64,000 nt of DNA from JASHPR01 sp963729365 (GTDB taxonomy: Bacteria > Actinomycetota > Actinomycetes > Streptosporangiales > Streptosporangiaceae), in NCBI GenBank assembly GCA_963729365.1, contig CAVSNQ010000010.1:62001-126000 (forward strand), in the 5' to 3' direction. The notes below the pieces were generated by a model. That model was not told the origin of the DNA. It ran no database searches and saw nothing but the letters and a program-made list of their open reading frames with translations. A program made the position numbers and the translations under genes. This document shows, in pieces, positions 1-8,521 of this stretch. The number at the start of each line of letters is the position of its first letter. The first letter of the stretch is position 1.

Positions 1-1348
1 ACCGCCACGGCGGCCACCGCGAGCACGGCGGGCCACTGGGCGAGCGCGGCGCCGAGCAGGCGCGGCAGTTGCGTGCCGGTGTCCCCGCCGCGCAGCCCGT
101 ACGCGAGCCCGGCGCCGAGCCCGGCCGCGGCCAGGACCGCGGCGGACCCGGCCGCGGCCACGATCAGGTAGCTGCCGCCCCAGCTCACCCGCCCGACCGC
201 GGTGGCCAGCACGGGCTCCGCGCGCTGCGCGGTCTCGTCCGAGCGCAGCCGCAGGACCACGGATATGGCGTAGCCGGCCGCAACCAGCCCCATGATGCCC
301 ATCGTCGCCGCCAGGTACGCGTCGGTGATCCCGGACTGGCCGCCGAGCCGGGCGATCGCGCTCCTCAGGCTGGCGCCGCTGCCCAGCAGGGAGCCGATGT
401 TGCCGGCGATCGACCCGAACGCGGCGCCGAAGACCAGGGCGCCGGCGGCCCAGCCGGCCAGGCTGGCCCGCTGCAGCCGCCAGGCCACGGCGAGCGGGCT
501 GCGCAGCCACCGGCCGGCCCGCGCCGGGCCCGGCCGCGGCGGCACCAGGCCCGTGCCCAGGTCGCGCCGGGCCGCGCAGGCCGGCGACCGCGGCCCCGGC
601 CGCGGCGGCGGCCAGCGGCAGCGCGAGCACCAGCCAGCGATCGCCGGCGTAGGCCCGGACCTGAGTCGCCCAGCCGACCGGGGAGAGCCAGAGCAGCCAC
701 CGCAGGCCGCCGCCGGAACCCGCCGCCGCGCCGGCCGACATGACCAGGTAGGCCGCGGCGAGCGCGCCGATCGCGATCCCCCGGGCCCCGCGGGCGGTCC
801 CGGACAGCTGGGCCGCGACCGCGGCGACCGCGGCGAAGACCAGGCCGCACGACCCCACGGCGAGCCCGATGGCGGCCGAGCCGCCGGCGCTGGCCGATGG
901 CGGCCAGCCCGGCCGCGATCAGCAGGGCCAGCACGGCGCTGGCGGCCACCGCGAGCAGCCCGCCGACGGCCAGCGCGGCGTTGCGGCCCACCGCCGTCGA
1001 GCCGACGAGTTCGAGGCGCCCCGCTTCCTCGTCGGCCCTGGTGTGCCTGATCACGATGAAGATGCTCATCAGGCCGGCCGCGAACGCGGAAACCGCGCCG
1101 TACTTGTACACGGTCAGGGCGCCGATCGAGGTGCCGTACAGCGGCCCGCCCAGTGCGAGCACCGTGGGGTCGTGAGCGATGCCCGCGGCGATCGCCTCCC
1201 GGGATTCCGCCGTCTTGTACAGCGTCTTGAAGCTGTAGCCGGTGCTGACCATCGCCGCCGCGAGCACGTAGATCCAGGCCGGGAGCATGATCCGGTCCCG
1301 GCGCGCTGCCAGCCGGGCCAGGGCGCCCGCCCCGGCGAGCGAGGTCAC
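1..1348 (-). pseudogene. ABC-2 type exporter permease, frameshifted twice, cut by window edge
   Basis: Membrane subunit of a drug or polyketide-type ABC exporter, paired with the ATPase upstream, whose stop overlaps this ATG by 4 nt. The N-terminus reads well (LARLAARRDRIMLPAWIYVL, then RADEEAGRLELVG), typical of large actinobacterial exporter permeases of about 530 residues. The frame breaks near 885-895 and again near 565-580. Each time the expected family sequence resumes in another frame: AAIGLAVGSCGLVFAAVAA, RAYAGDRWLVLALPLA, then AARRDLGTGLVPPRPGPARA and RWLRSPLAVAWRLQRASLAG. The last frame stays open to base 1, so the gene runs off the window. What is seen is two frame changes in GC-repeat sequence. 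Whether these are mutations or assembly indels cannot be told from the sequence. Confidence 0.85.
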
Positions 1349-2295
1349 GCCGGGACACCTTCGACGGCGGGTCCGGCCGGGCCGGAGTCATCACCCGCGT
1401 AGTGCCGCAGGAACAGCTCCTCGAGCGTGGGCGGCTGGGCCACCAGGGTGAGCACGCCCGCGTCGGTGAGATGCCGCAGCACCTCGTCCAGCTGGTCGGT
1501 GTCCGCCTCGCACCGCACCCGCGCGGCCGGCCCGCCCGGGTCGTGGAAATCCTGCACGTCGAGGTCGTGCAGACCGGGCAGCCGGTCGAGCCCGGCCGGC
1601 CGGCGGGCCAGGTCCGCCGCGATCGACGTCCTGGTCAGATGGCGCATCTCGGCCAGGGTCCCGGACTCCACGGCCCGGCCGGCCCGGATGATCGTGACCC
1701 GCTCGCAGAGCGCCTCGACCTCGGACAGGATGTGGCTCGACAGCAGGACGGTGCGCCCGCCGCGCGCTTCCTCCTCGATGCAGTCGCGGAACACGGCCTC
1801 CATCAGCGGGTCCAGGCCCGCGGTGGGCTCGTCGAGGATCAGCAATTCCACGTCGGAGGCGAGCGCCGAGATCAGCGCCACCTTCTGGCGGTTGCCCTTG
1901 GAGTACGCGCGGGCCTTCTTGGCCGGGTCCAGGTCGAAGCGCTCGATCAGGGTGGCCCGGCGCTTGGCGTCCAGGCCGCCGCGCAGCCGGCCGAGCAGGT
2001 CGATGACCTCGCCGCCGGTGAAGTTCGGCCACAGGGTGACGTCCCCGGGCACGTAGGCCAGCCTGCGGTGCAGCGCCGTGGCCTCGCGCCAGGGGTCGCC
2101 GCCGAGCAGCCGCGCGGTGCCGCCGCCGGCCCGCAGCAACCCGAGCAGGATCCTGATCGTCGTGGTCTTGCCCGACCCGTTCGGGCCGAGGAAGCCATGC
2201 ACCTCGCCCTCGGCCACGCTCAGGTCCAGCCCGTCAAGCGCTACCGTCTTGCCGTACGACTTGCGCAGGCCAGACACGGCGATAACCTCGGTCAC
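1345..2295 (-). CDS. ABC transporter ATP-binding protein, drug-exporter type
   Basis: ATPase of 316 residues that would power the adjacent permease. Walker A GPNGSGKTTT lies near residue 38, the signature-like YSKGNRQKVALISALA near 135, and Walker B LLILDEPTAGLDP just after it. The C-terminal third is the variable domain of DrrA-like exporters. It overlaps the permease start by 4 nt, so the two are translationally coupled. The gene is divergent from a GbsR/MarR-type regulator, and a palindrome sits 19 bp upstream of its ATG, so local repression is likely. The substrate is unknown; family members export antibiotics or lipids. Confidence 0.9.
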   Translation of the reverse strand: MTEVIAVSGLRKSYGKTVALDGLDLSVAEGEVHGFLGPNGSGKTTTIRILLGLLRAGGGTARLLGGDPWREATALHRRLAYVPGDVTLWPNFTGGEVIDLLGRLRGGLDAKRRATLIERFDLDPAKKARAYSKGNRQKVALISALASDVELLILDEPTAGLDPLMEAVFRDCIEEEARGGRTVLLSSHILSEVEALCERVTIIRAGRAVESGTLAEMRHLTRTSIAADLARRPAGLDRLPGLHDLDVQDFHDPGGPAARVRCEADTDQLDEVLRHLTDAGVLTLVAQPPTLEELFLRHYAGDDSGPAGPAVEGVPA

Positions 2296-2313
2296 GCGGC
2301 CAGGCTACACTAT

Positions 2314-2331
2314 TTTCATAAATTCTTGAAA
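2314..2331. promoter_or_regulatory. Candidate operator in the exporter/regulator intergenic region
   Basis: An 18-bp imperfect palindrome with perfect 5-bp outer arms TTTCA and TGAAA around a central AATT. It lies in an AT-rich patch 19 bp upstream of the ATPase start and about 100 bp upstream of the divergent regulator. Position and symmetry fit a binding site for the adjacent winged-helix regulator. This is inference; no binding data. Confidence 0.5.
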
Positions 2332-2431
2332 GTTGTGAACGTTAAGCTTGGTAGAGTTCACCGGCCTGAACGCTACGCTCCGGGGACCTCACGACGACGG
2401 GATGGCGGGACGGCAGGGTTTGACGAGCGAC

Positions 2432-2989
2432 ATGGCGAACACCACGCGTGGCGACGAGGCGGCCGTCGCCCGGTTCGTCGAGGACCTGGCCTCCGCGCTG
2501 ATGGAGATGGGCGTCCCGCGGATGCCGGCCCGGGTCTTCGCGGCGCTGCTGACCTCGGACTCAGGCCGGCTCACCGCGGCCGAGCTGGCGACCAGGCTGC
2601 AAGTCAGCCCGGCCGCGATCTCCGGCGCGGTGCGCTACCTGATCCAGATCGGCATGGCTCGCCGGGAGGGGGAACCCGGCTCCCGCCGCCATTACTACCG
2701 GGCGCCCGACAACGTCTGGGACGAGGTCATCGGCATCCGCGATCACCTCATGGCCCGGTGGACCGGGGTGCTGCGGGAGGGAGTCGACATCCTCGGCCCG
2801 GATACGCCGGCCGGGGCGCGGGTCGCCGAGTCGGTGCGGTTTTTCGAGTTCGTCAGCTCCGAACTTCCGCTCGTCATCAGCCGGTGGCGGGAGCGCCGGC
2901 CCGCGACGGGGACGCCCTCCGCGACCCTGACCGGCCCCGCTAGCACGGTTCCGGGAACGGATTGTCAAACTGTGACCGGACATTGGTAA
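2432..2989 (+). CDS. GbsR/MarR-family transcriptional regulator
   Basis: Winged-helix regulator of about 185 residues. The helix-turn-helix region is LTAAELATRLQVSPAAISGAV followed by the wing residues RREGEPGSRRHYYRA, as in actinobacterial GbsR-like proteins next to DrrAB-type exporters. ATG 2432 is preferred. ATG 2402 and TTG 2348 are in frame but would start inside the presumed promoter region. The last 25 or so residues are low-complexity and run toward the promoter of the next gene. It probably represses the divergent exporter genes; the ligand is unknown. Confidence 0.8.
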   Translation: MANTTRGDEAAVARFVEDLASALMEMGVPRMPARVFAALLTSDSGRLTAAELATRLQVSPAAISGAVRYLIQIGMARREGEPGSRRHYYRAPDNVWDEVIGIRDHLMARWTGVLREGVDILGPDTPAGARVAESVRFFEFVSSELPLVISRWRERRPATGTPSATLTGPASTVPGTDCQTVTGHW

Positions 2990-3026
2990 GACTTGTAGTG
3001 GGACAATGACTGAGGAGGCGGCGGAC

Positions 3027-3947
3027 GTGGCGCGTGATCCGGGAGACCTGTACCAGGTGAGCCCAGACACGCCCGAGTTCGATGACGTCCCCATGCTCTA
3101 CTACCTCGACGGGTTCATCGACGCCGGCGGGGCGGGCCGCCTGCTCACCGCGCACCTGCTGAGCGCGCTCGAGCACACCGAGGTCGCCACGTTCGACGTG
3201 GACTCCCTGATCGACTACCGGTCCCGCAGGCCGGTGATGACGTTCGCCAAGGACCACTGGGAGCACTACGACGCGCCCGAGATCTCGGTTTCGCTGCTGC
3301 ACGACGCGGCCGGGACCCCGTTCCTGCTGCTGAACGGCCCGGAACCGGACCATGACTGGAACTCGTTCATCGGCGCGGTGCTCACGGTCGCCACGGCGCT
3401 GCGGGTCCGGCTGGCGGTCGGGTTCCACGGCATCCCGATGGGCGTGCCGCACACCAGGCCGCTCGGCGTCACCGCGCACGCGACCAGCACCGACCTGGTC
3501 GAGGGCTACCGGCCGCTGGTCGACCGGCTGCAGGTCCCCGGCAGCGCGGCCGCGCTGCTCGAGCTGCGGATGGGCGAGGCGGGCCGCGCCGCGATCGGGT
3601 TCGCGGTGCACGTGCCGCACTATCTCGCGCAGGCCGCCTACCCGGCGGCCGCGGTAACCCTGCTCGACTCCGTGCAGCGCGCGACCGGCCTGTCCCTGCC
3701 TACCGACGCCCTGCGCGAGGCGGCGCACCGGACCGACCTGGAGATCGCCAGGCAGGTCGAGGGATCCGACGAGGTCTCCGAGGTCGTCCAGGCCCTGGAG
3801 CAGCAGTACGACGCGTTCGCCGCGGGCAGCAACGGCGACATGCTGGACGAGCCGGAGAACATGCCGACCGCCGAGGAACTCGGCGCGCAGTTCGAGCGCT
3901 TCCTCGCCGAGCAACAGGGCCGCGGCGACAACCCGGACGTGAGCTAG
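3027..3947 (+). CDS. PAC2 family protein
   Basis: Protein of about 306 residues of the PAC2 (proteasome assembly chaperone 2-like) superfamily, widespread in actinobacteria and of uncertain function, possibly linked to the actinobacterial proteasome. Characteristic segments are LYYLDGFIDAGGAGRL, the FDVDSLIDYRSRRP stretch and GFHGIPMGVPHTRP. The C-terminal 50 residues are acidic and helical. GTG 3027 is chosen because AGGAGG at 3013-3018 is 8 nt upstream; ATG 3006 in the same frame lacks a site. The stop overlaps the convergent carbonic anhydrase stop by 4 nt. Confidence 0.85.
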   Translation: MARDPGDLYQVSPDTPEFDDVPMLYYLDGFIDAGGAGRLLTAHLLSALEHTEVATFDVDSLIDYRSRRPVMTFAKDHWEHYDAPEISVSLLHDAAGTPFLLLNGPEPDHDWNSFIGAVLTVATALRVRLAVGFHGIPMGVPHTRPLGVTAHATSTDLVEGYRPLVDRLQVPGSAAALLELRMGEAGRAAIGFAVHVPHYLAQAAYPAAAVTLLDSVQRATGLSLPTDALREAAHRTDLEIARQVEGSDEVSEVVQALEQQYDAFAAGSNGDMLDEPENMPTAEELGAQFERFLAEQQGRGDNPDVS

Positions 3948-4432
3948 CCGACCTCGTTCAGCTTGCCGGTCGCGACGTCGAACACGAACCCCCGCACCGC
4001 GTCGGTATGCGGGACGAACGGGCTGGCCTTGATCCGGGCGATCGACTGGCGCACGTCGGTCTCGAGGTCACCGAACGCCTCCGCCGCCCACGGCGGCTTG
4101 ATGCCGGTATCCGCCTGGATGGCCGCCTTGAAGTCGTCGTCGGTGAACGTGAGCATCCCGCAGTCGGTGTGGTGGATCAGGATGATCTCGCGCGTGCCGA
4201 GCAGCCGCTGGCTGATGGCCAGCGAGCGGATCTCGTCATCGGTGACTACGCCGCCCGCGTTGCGGATCACGTGCGCCTGGCCCTCGGCCAGGCCCAGGAT
4301 CGCGTAGACGTCGAGGCGGGCATCCATGCAGGCGATGACGGCCAGCCCGCTGGCCGGCGGCAACGGCAGCGGTCCCTCGAACGTCTCGGCGTAGCGCTGG
4401 TTGTTGGCCAGCAGCTCATCGGTAACGGACAT
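3944..4432 (-). CDS. Beta-carbonic anhydrase
   Basis: Cytoplasmic zinc enzyme interconverting CO2 and bicarbonate; 162 residues, the size of the short actinobacterial beta class. Zinc ligands are visible: C35 in ACMDARLD with the D37/R39 dyad, then H88 and C91 in HHTDCGM. The conserved RNAGG follows at residues 57-61. A GGGGAGGA ribosome site lies about 8 nt upstream of ATG. It is convergent and 4-nt overlapping with the PAC2 gene. It could supply bicarbonate for the biotin carboxylase encoded about 20 kb away, but no direct link is visible. Confidence 0.93.
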   Translation of the reverse strand: MSVTDELLANNQRYAETFEGPLPLPPASGLAVIACMDARLDVYAILGLAEGQAHVIRNAGGVVTDDEIRSLAISQRLLGTREIILIHHTDCGMLTFTDDDFKAAIQADTGIKPPWAAEAFGDLETDVRQSIARIKASPFVPHTDAVRGFVFDVATGKLNEVG

Positions 4433-4740
4433 GCTGGAGTCCTCCCCTTCTGTTCGCGCCCTACTCGCTCCACGCGGCCCAGACAGGCCGCTGGCGACTC
4501 GTCCCGCACCCCGACCCGGCCAGCCTCGCCACAGCGGCGGCTGGCGTAACGTCCAATTTAATAATTCAGATCGGATTAATCAACATTTGTCGCCAGGCGT
4601 TCTGGCCGAAGCTTGAGACGGGCGTGAGCGAAACGAGATACTGACCGGGGAATGAGCTTCTCGCCGGCATCGCGGTGCTGCGGTGAGTGGGGATTATCGG
4701 GGGCGGCACCGCGGCCGGCGCTCCGGGGAATGGGCGGGCG
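4433..4740. other. Divergent intergenic region with AT-rich island
   Basis: About 300 bp between the carbonic anhydrase and IspH-like genes. A markedly AT-rich stretch at about 4551-4587 stands out in this GC-rich genome and probably holds promoter elements. No gene or clear repeat was found. Confidence 0.5.
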
Positions 4741-6000
4741 ATGAACCGATCGGCGGTGCGCGAATTCCTGGTGCCCGGCAGCAGCGTGGCCCCGGGTGAG
4801 GTGCTGGTCCCGACCGAGATCGGGGATCCGGTGCGCGGGCCGCTACCGGCCCCCGCCGCCCCGCTGGTCGCCGGGACGCTGCTGCGCAAGGGCAAGCGCG
4901 TCCGCCTGGCCCCGGTCGGGCACTGCGCCGATCCGTCCGGCGACGACGGCGGCGCGACTGTCTTCGTCGCGACCTGCCCGCAGCGGGACGGCTCGACGGC
5001 CGCCGTGGCGGCCGCGGCCAACCCGGCCGACCGGGTCGCGGTGGCGGCGGCCCGGTCCGCGGTGGACGAGTGGTCGGCCGTGTTCGGGACCCGCAGGCTG
5101 CTGGCCGGGACGAGCCCGTGGTGCAGCGGCGCGACGCGGGCGCTCGCCGACGCGCGGCGGGCCGTAGCCGGCCGCCGCACCGTGCACGTCTACGGGAAGC
5201 TGGCCGCCGACCCCGACGCGATCGGGCAGCTCGCGGAGCAGGGAGCGGTCTTCGTCCAGTCGCTGGACGAGGTTCCGGCCGCGGGCACGGTCGTCTTTCC
5301 CGCTCACGGGGTCGGCCCGGAGGTGCGGGCCTCGGCCGAGGCCCGCGGGCTCGAGATCATCGACGCGACCTGCCCGCTGGTCGGGCTGGTGCACGCCGAA
5401 GCCAGGAAGTTCGCCGAGCGCGGCGACGACCTGGTGCTGATCGGCCAGCCCGGCCACGCGGCCGTCGCGGGCATCGCGGGCCAGGCGCCGGGGAAGACCG
5501 CGGTGGTCTCCACCCCGGCGAGCACGGCCGCGCTGCGGGTGGCCGATCCGCGGCGGGTCTCCTACCTGCTGCAGCCTGGCATCCCGGTGGAGGGCTCCGC
5601 GCCCGTGGCCGCCGCGCTGCGGTCGCGGTTCCCGGCGCTGCACGGCCCGCATCCCGACGGGTTCTGCTACGCCGCATCCGACCGGGCGGAGACCGTGCGG
5701 GTGATCGCGTCAGCGTCCGACGTCATGCTCGTCCTCGGCTCGGCGGACTCGCCGGACAGCCGGCAGGTCTCCGCGCTGGCCCGCGACTGCGGAGTGCGGG
5801 CGCACATCATCGGCGAGCCGGGCGACATCGTCCCGGCCGTGCTGAGCGGCGCGAGCACCATCGGCCTCGCGGAGTCGACATCGGCCAGCCCGGCGCTGGC
5901 CGGGCAGGTGACCGAGGCGCTCTCGGGGCTCGGCCCGCTGAGCGTGACCAGCCGCCGGGTCAGCACCGACGTGGTCGGCGCGCCGGGCGGGCGGCCCTGA
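4741..6000 (+). CDS. IspH-like [4Fe-4S] protein with degenerate active site
   Basis: A 419-residue protein whose C-terminal 290 residues follow IspH (HMBPP reductase) from end to end. All three cluster cysteines are kept: C128 in WCSGATRA, C211 in DATCPLV, C309 in DGFCYAA. H189 in PAHGV and H239 in GHAA are also kept. Key catalytic residues are not: the GHPE glutamate is alanine, the TTLS segment is replaced by LQPGIP, the first active-site histidine is missing (YGKLAAD), and SSN reads SPD. The N-terminal 120 residues are an added domain I do not recognise. It is therefore unlikely to be the housekeeping IspH. ATG 4741 is favoured over GTG 4687. The stop lies in a 21-bp tandem repeat. Confidence 0.7.
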   Translation: MNRSAVREFLVPGSSVAPGEVLVPTEIGDPVRGPLPAPAAPLVAGTLLRKGKRVRLAPVGHCADPSGDDGGATVFVATCPQRDGSTAAVAAAANPADRVAVAAARSAVDEWSAVFGTRRLLAGTSPWCSGATRALADARRAVAGRRTVHVYGKLAADPDAIGQLAEQGAVFVQSLDEVPAAGTVVFPAHGVGPEVRASAEARGLEIIDATCPLVGLVHAEARKFAERGDDLVLIGQPGHAAVAGIAGQAPGKTAVVSTPASTAALRVADPRRVSYLLQPGIPVEGSAPVAAALRSRFPALHGPHPDGFCYAASDRAETVRVIASASDVMLVLGSADSPDSRQVSALARDCGVRAHIIGEPGDIVPAVLSGASTIGLAESTSASPALAGQVTEALSGLGPLSVTSRRVSTDVVGAPGGRP

Positions 6001-6063
6001 CCGCCGGGCGGGCGGCCCTGACCGCCGGGCGGGCGGCCCTGACCGCCGGGCGGGCGGCCCTGA
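5980..6063. repeat. Four tandem 21-bp repeats carrying the stop codon
   Basis: Four head-to-tail copies of a 21-bp unit (CGCCGGGCGGGCGGCCCTGA preceded by C, or G in copy 1) begin at 5980, 6001, 6022 and 6043. The first copy encodes the last residues and TGA stop of the IspH-like gene. The unit is a multiple of three, so every copy repeats the stop in the same frame. It is probably a slippage product. Confidence 0.9.
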
Positions 6064-6142
6064 CCGCCGGCCGGATAGCCTCCGCACCGCCGGGCGCCCT
6101 ATTGTGGCAGCGGCCATCGCGCCCAGCGCAACGGAGGCACGC

Positions 6143-7168
6143 ATGCTCTTCCCCACCTCGCTCGTGGGCAGCTACCCGCAGCCCGACTGGCTGATCGACC
6201 GGGAGCGGCTGGCCGGGAGGTTCCCGCCGCGGGTGCGGGCCCGCGAGCTGTGGCGGGTGGAGCCGGCCTACCTGGAGCAGGCCCAGGAGGATGCCACCCT
6301 GCTCGCGATCAGGGCCCAGGAAGACGCGGGCCTGGACATCATCACCGACGGGGAGATCCGCCGCGAGAGCTACTCCAACCGGTTCGCCACCGCGCTGGAC
6401 GGCGTCGACATCGACAACCCGGGCACCGCCCTGGACCGCAGCGGGCACCCGAACCCGGTGCCCAGGATCGTCGGGCCGATCCGCAGGCGCCATCCGGTGC
6501 AGGTGGATGACCTGAAGTTCCTGCGCGCGCACACCGACCGGACGGTCAAGGTGACCGTGCCGGGCCCGTTCACGATGACCCAGCAGGCGCAGAACGACTA
6601 CTACCCGAGCCTGGAGGAAGCGGCGTTCGGGTACGCCGAGGCGGTCAACGAGGAGGTCAGGGACCTGTTCGCGGCCGGGGCCGACATCGTGCAGCTCGAC
6701 GAGCCCTACCTGCAGGCCCGCCCGGACGAGGCGCGCAAGTACGGGGTGCCGGTGCTGAACCGGGCCCTGGACGGAGTGACGGGAACCACCGCCGTGCACA
6801 TCTGCTTCGGGTACGCGGCGATCATCCACGAACGCCCGGAGGGCTACTCGTTCCTGCCCGAGCTGGCCACGAGCCACGCCGACCAGGTGTCGATCGAGAC
6901 CGCGCAGTCAGGGCTCGACTGCTCCGTGCTCACCGCGCTGGACGGCAAGACCATCATCCTGGGCGTGCTCGACCTGAACGACCACTCGGTGGAGACGCCC
7001 GCGCAGGTAGTCGAGCGGGTCAGGAAGGCGCTCCCGTTCGTGCTGGCCGAGCGCCTCGTGCTCGCCCCGGACTGCGGGATGAAGTACCTGCCCAGGCCGG
7101 TCGCGTCCGGCAAGCTCGCCGCGATGACCGAGGCGGCATCCCGGCTCCGCGCGGAGCTGAGCGGTTAG
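6143..7168 (+). CDS. Core-MetE-like methyltransferase (cobalamin-independent methionine synthase, C-terminal type)
   Basis: A 341-residue protein matching only the catalytic C-terminal half of MetE. All zinc/homocysteine ligands are present: HICFGY (His and Cys), the SIETAQSG glutamate and PDCGMKYL (Cys). QLDEPYLQ is also conserved. The MetE N-terminal folate half is absent. Known short members transfer methyl groups from corrinoid proteins or other donors to homocysteine, or act on other thiols. The donor here is unknown. ATG 6143 has GGAGG at 6133-6137; an upstream in-frame start at 6104 has no site. A second copy lies at 16559-17698. Confidence 0.85.
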   Translation: MLFPTSLVGSYPQPDWLIDRERLAGRFPPRVRARELWRVEPAYLEQAQEDATLLAIRAQEDAGLDIITDGEIRRESYSNRFATALDGVDIDNPGTALDRSGHPNPVPRIVGPIRRRHPVQVDDLKFLRAHTDRTVKVTVPGPFTMTQQAQNDYYPSLEEAAFGYAEAVNEEVRDLFAAGADIVQLDEPYLQARPDEARKYGVPVLNRALDGVTGTTAVHICFGYAAIIHERPEGYSFLPELATSHADQVSIETAQSGLDCSVLTALDGKTIILGVLDLNDHSVETPAQVVERVRKALPFVLAERLVLAPDCGMKYLPRPVASGKLAAMTEAASRLRAELSG

Positions 7169-7171
7169 GCT

Positions 7172-7275
7172 CCGACCCCCGCGAACCCGCCGGCCGACCT
7201 CCGCGAACCCCTGCCGACCGACCCGCGCGGACTCCCCCGAACCCCGCCGACCGACCCCCGCGAACCCCGCCCACC
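7172..7275. repeat. Degenerate short repeats between genes
   Basis: Three to four imperfect copies of a C-rich motif (CCGACC, one variable base, CCGCGAACCCC) fill the gap between the MetE-like and PPOX genes. One strand is very C-rich. No gene or hairpin is convincing here. Confidence 0.5.
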
Positions 7276-7329
7276 ATTTGGTGTCAGCTGCTGGCGGCGG
7301 CGGCACAGTGACCGCACTAGGCTCTGGGC

Positions 7330-7779
7330 ATGACCGACGTCGGCGATTTCACGGCCCTGGCGCAGCGCGATCACGGGCTCTGCGTGGTGTCCACGCTGCG
7401 GGCCGCGGGCACGATCCAGTCCTCGGTGGTGAACGCGGGAGTGCTCGGCCATCCGCTGACCGGCGCCCTGGTCGTCGCGTTCACGACCAGGGAAGGAGCG
7501 GCCAAGCTGGCCAACCTGCGGGTGCGGCCGCGGGTCACGGTCGTGGCCAGGTCCGGCTGGGCGTGGGCCGCCGTCGAGGGGCCGGCCGAGATCGCCGGCC
7601 CGGCGGATCCGCTGGCCGGCTTCGACCCGGCGGGACTGCCCGCGCTGCTGCGGGACGTGTTCACGGCCGCGGGCGGGACACACGACGACTGGCCCGCCTA
7701 CGACCGGGTGATGGCCGAGGAACGCCGGGCCGCCATCCTGGTCGCCCCGGAGCGCGTCTACTCCAACGCGCCAGGCTGA
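7330..7779 (+). CDS. PPOX-class (F420/FMN-type) oxidoreductase
   Basis: A 149-residue split-barrel flavoprotein of the pyridoxamine-phosphate-oxidase-like superfamily. The order is typical of actinobacterial F420-dependent members: LCVVSTLRAAG...SSVVNAGV, then VVAFTTREGAAKLANLRVRPRVTVV and the WAAVEGPAEI strand. The ATG at 7330 is followed at once by the conserved start of the fold. The substrate is unknown, and F420 rather than FMN use is inferred from the family. Confidence 0.85.
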   Translation: MTDVGDFTALAQRDHGLCVVSTLRAAGTIQSSVVNAGVLGHPLTGALVVAFTTREGAAKLANLRVRPRVTVVARSGWAWAAVEGPAEIAGPADPLAGFDPAGLPALLRDVFTAAGGTHDDWPAYDRVMAEERRAAILVAPERVYSNAPG

Positions 7780-7786
7780 TCGCGGG

Positions 7787-8446
7787 TCAGGCCGGCCGGT
7801 AGGCGCGCACGAACGCGGCGACGCCGCCGGTGACCATCCGCTCGACGTCGGCGTCGCTGACCGGCACAGCTCCGAACATCGTCTTGTTGTTGATCTGGCC
7901 GAACGTCAGCGCGGACAGGTGATCGGCCGCCTCGATCGGGTCGGCGATCTCGAGACGGCCCTCCTCGGCCAGCCGGCCGAGCGCCCGAGCGATCGTGCTG
8001 GTCATGGTCTGCGGCCGCATCTGCTCTCTGAGCAGCGCGGGAAAGTACGGGGCCTCGGCCATCATCAGCCGGACCAGGGCGCTCCGCTCGGGTGCCCTGA
8101 GCAAGTCGTTCGCCACGTCGCGGGCGAAGGCGGTCAGGTCCTGCTGCACGTCGGTGATCTCGCCCAGGTGCGCTTCGGCGATGCGGCCGAAAACGGCCAG
8201 CATCGCGGCGAAGGTCTCCTTGAGCACAGAAAGGAACAGGTTCTCCTTGTCGCCGTAACGGTTGTAGATGGTGCGCTTCGACACCCCGGCCTCGGCGGCG
8301 ATGGCGTCGACGCTGGTCCGCTCGTAGCCGTCGCGGAGGAACAGCCGCAAGGCCGCCCGCGCGATCGCCTCGCCCTTCGGCCCGGACCCCCCGACCGCGC
8401 GGCCCGGCCGGGACGGTCCGGTGTGCTCAGCCAGCACGCTCGGCAT
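7787..8446 (-). CDS. TetR family transcriptional regulator
   Basis: A 219-residue TetR-type repressor. After a basic leader the HTH reads IARAALRLFLRDGYERTSVD, then AIAAEAGVSKRTIYNRYGDK. The C-terminal ligand domain is of the common TetR_C type. AGGAGGG lies 8 nt upstream of the ATG. It is divergent from a DHA2 exporter gene with palindromic DNA between them, so it most likely represses that exporter and itself in response to a toxic ligand. Confidence 0.9.
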   Translation of the reverse strand: MPSVLAEHTGPSRPGRAVGGSGPKGEAIARAALRLFLRDGYERTSVDAIAAEAGVSKRTIYNRYGDKENLFLSVLKETFAAMLAVFGRIAEAHLGEITDVQQDLTAFARDVANDLLRAPERSALVRLMMAEAPYFPALLREQMRPQTMTSTIARALGRLAEEGRLEIADPIEAADHLSALTFGQINNKTMFGAVPVSDADVERMVTGGVAAFVRAYRPA

Positions 8447-8498
8447 CGACGCATCCCTCCTGCCGCCTGCTATTACACTCCTCAGTTTACATAGGTAT

Positions 8499-8513
8499 AC
8501 TGCACGGTGTAGT
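8499..8513. promoter_or_regulatory. Candidate TetR operator
   Basis: A 15-bp near-palindrome, ACTGCACGGTGTAGT, with one mismatched pair, lies 8 bp before the exporter ATG and about 50 bp from the TetR start. It is within an AT-rich divergent promoter region. The assignment to TetR is positional inference. Confidence 0.5.
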
Positions 8514-8521
8514 TTAATCTT

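Noticed and set aside
5980..6063. CRISPR-like short repeats
   Set aside because: Units are directly adjacent with no spacers and no cas genes; a simple tandem repeat.
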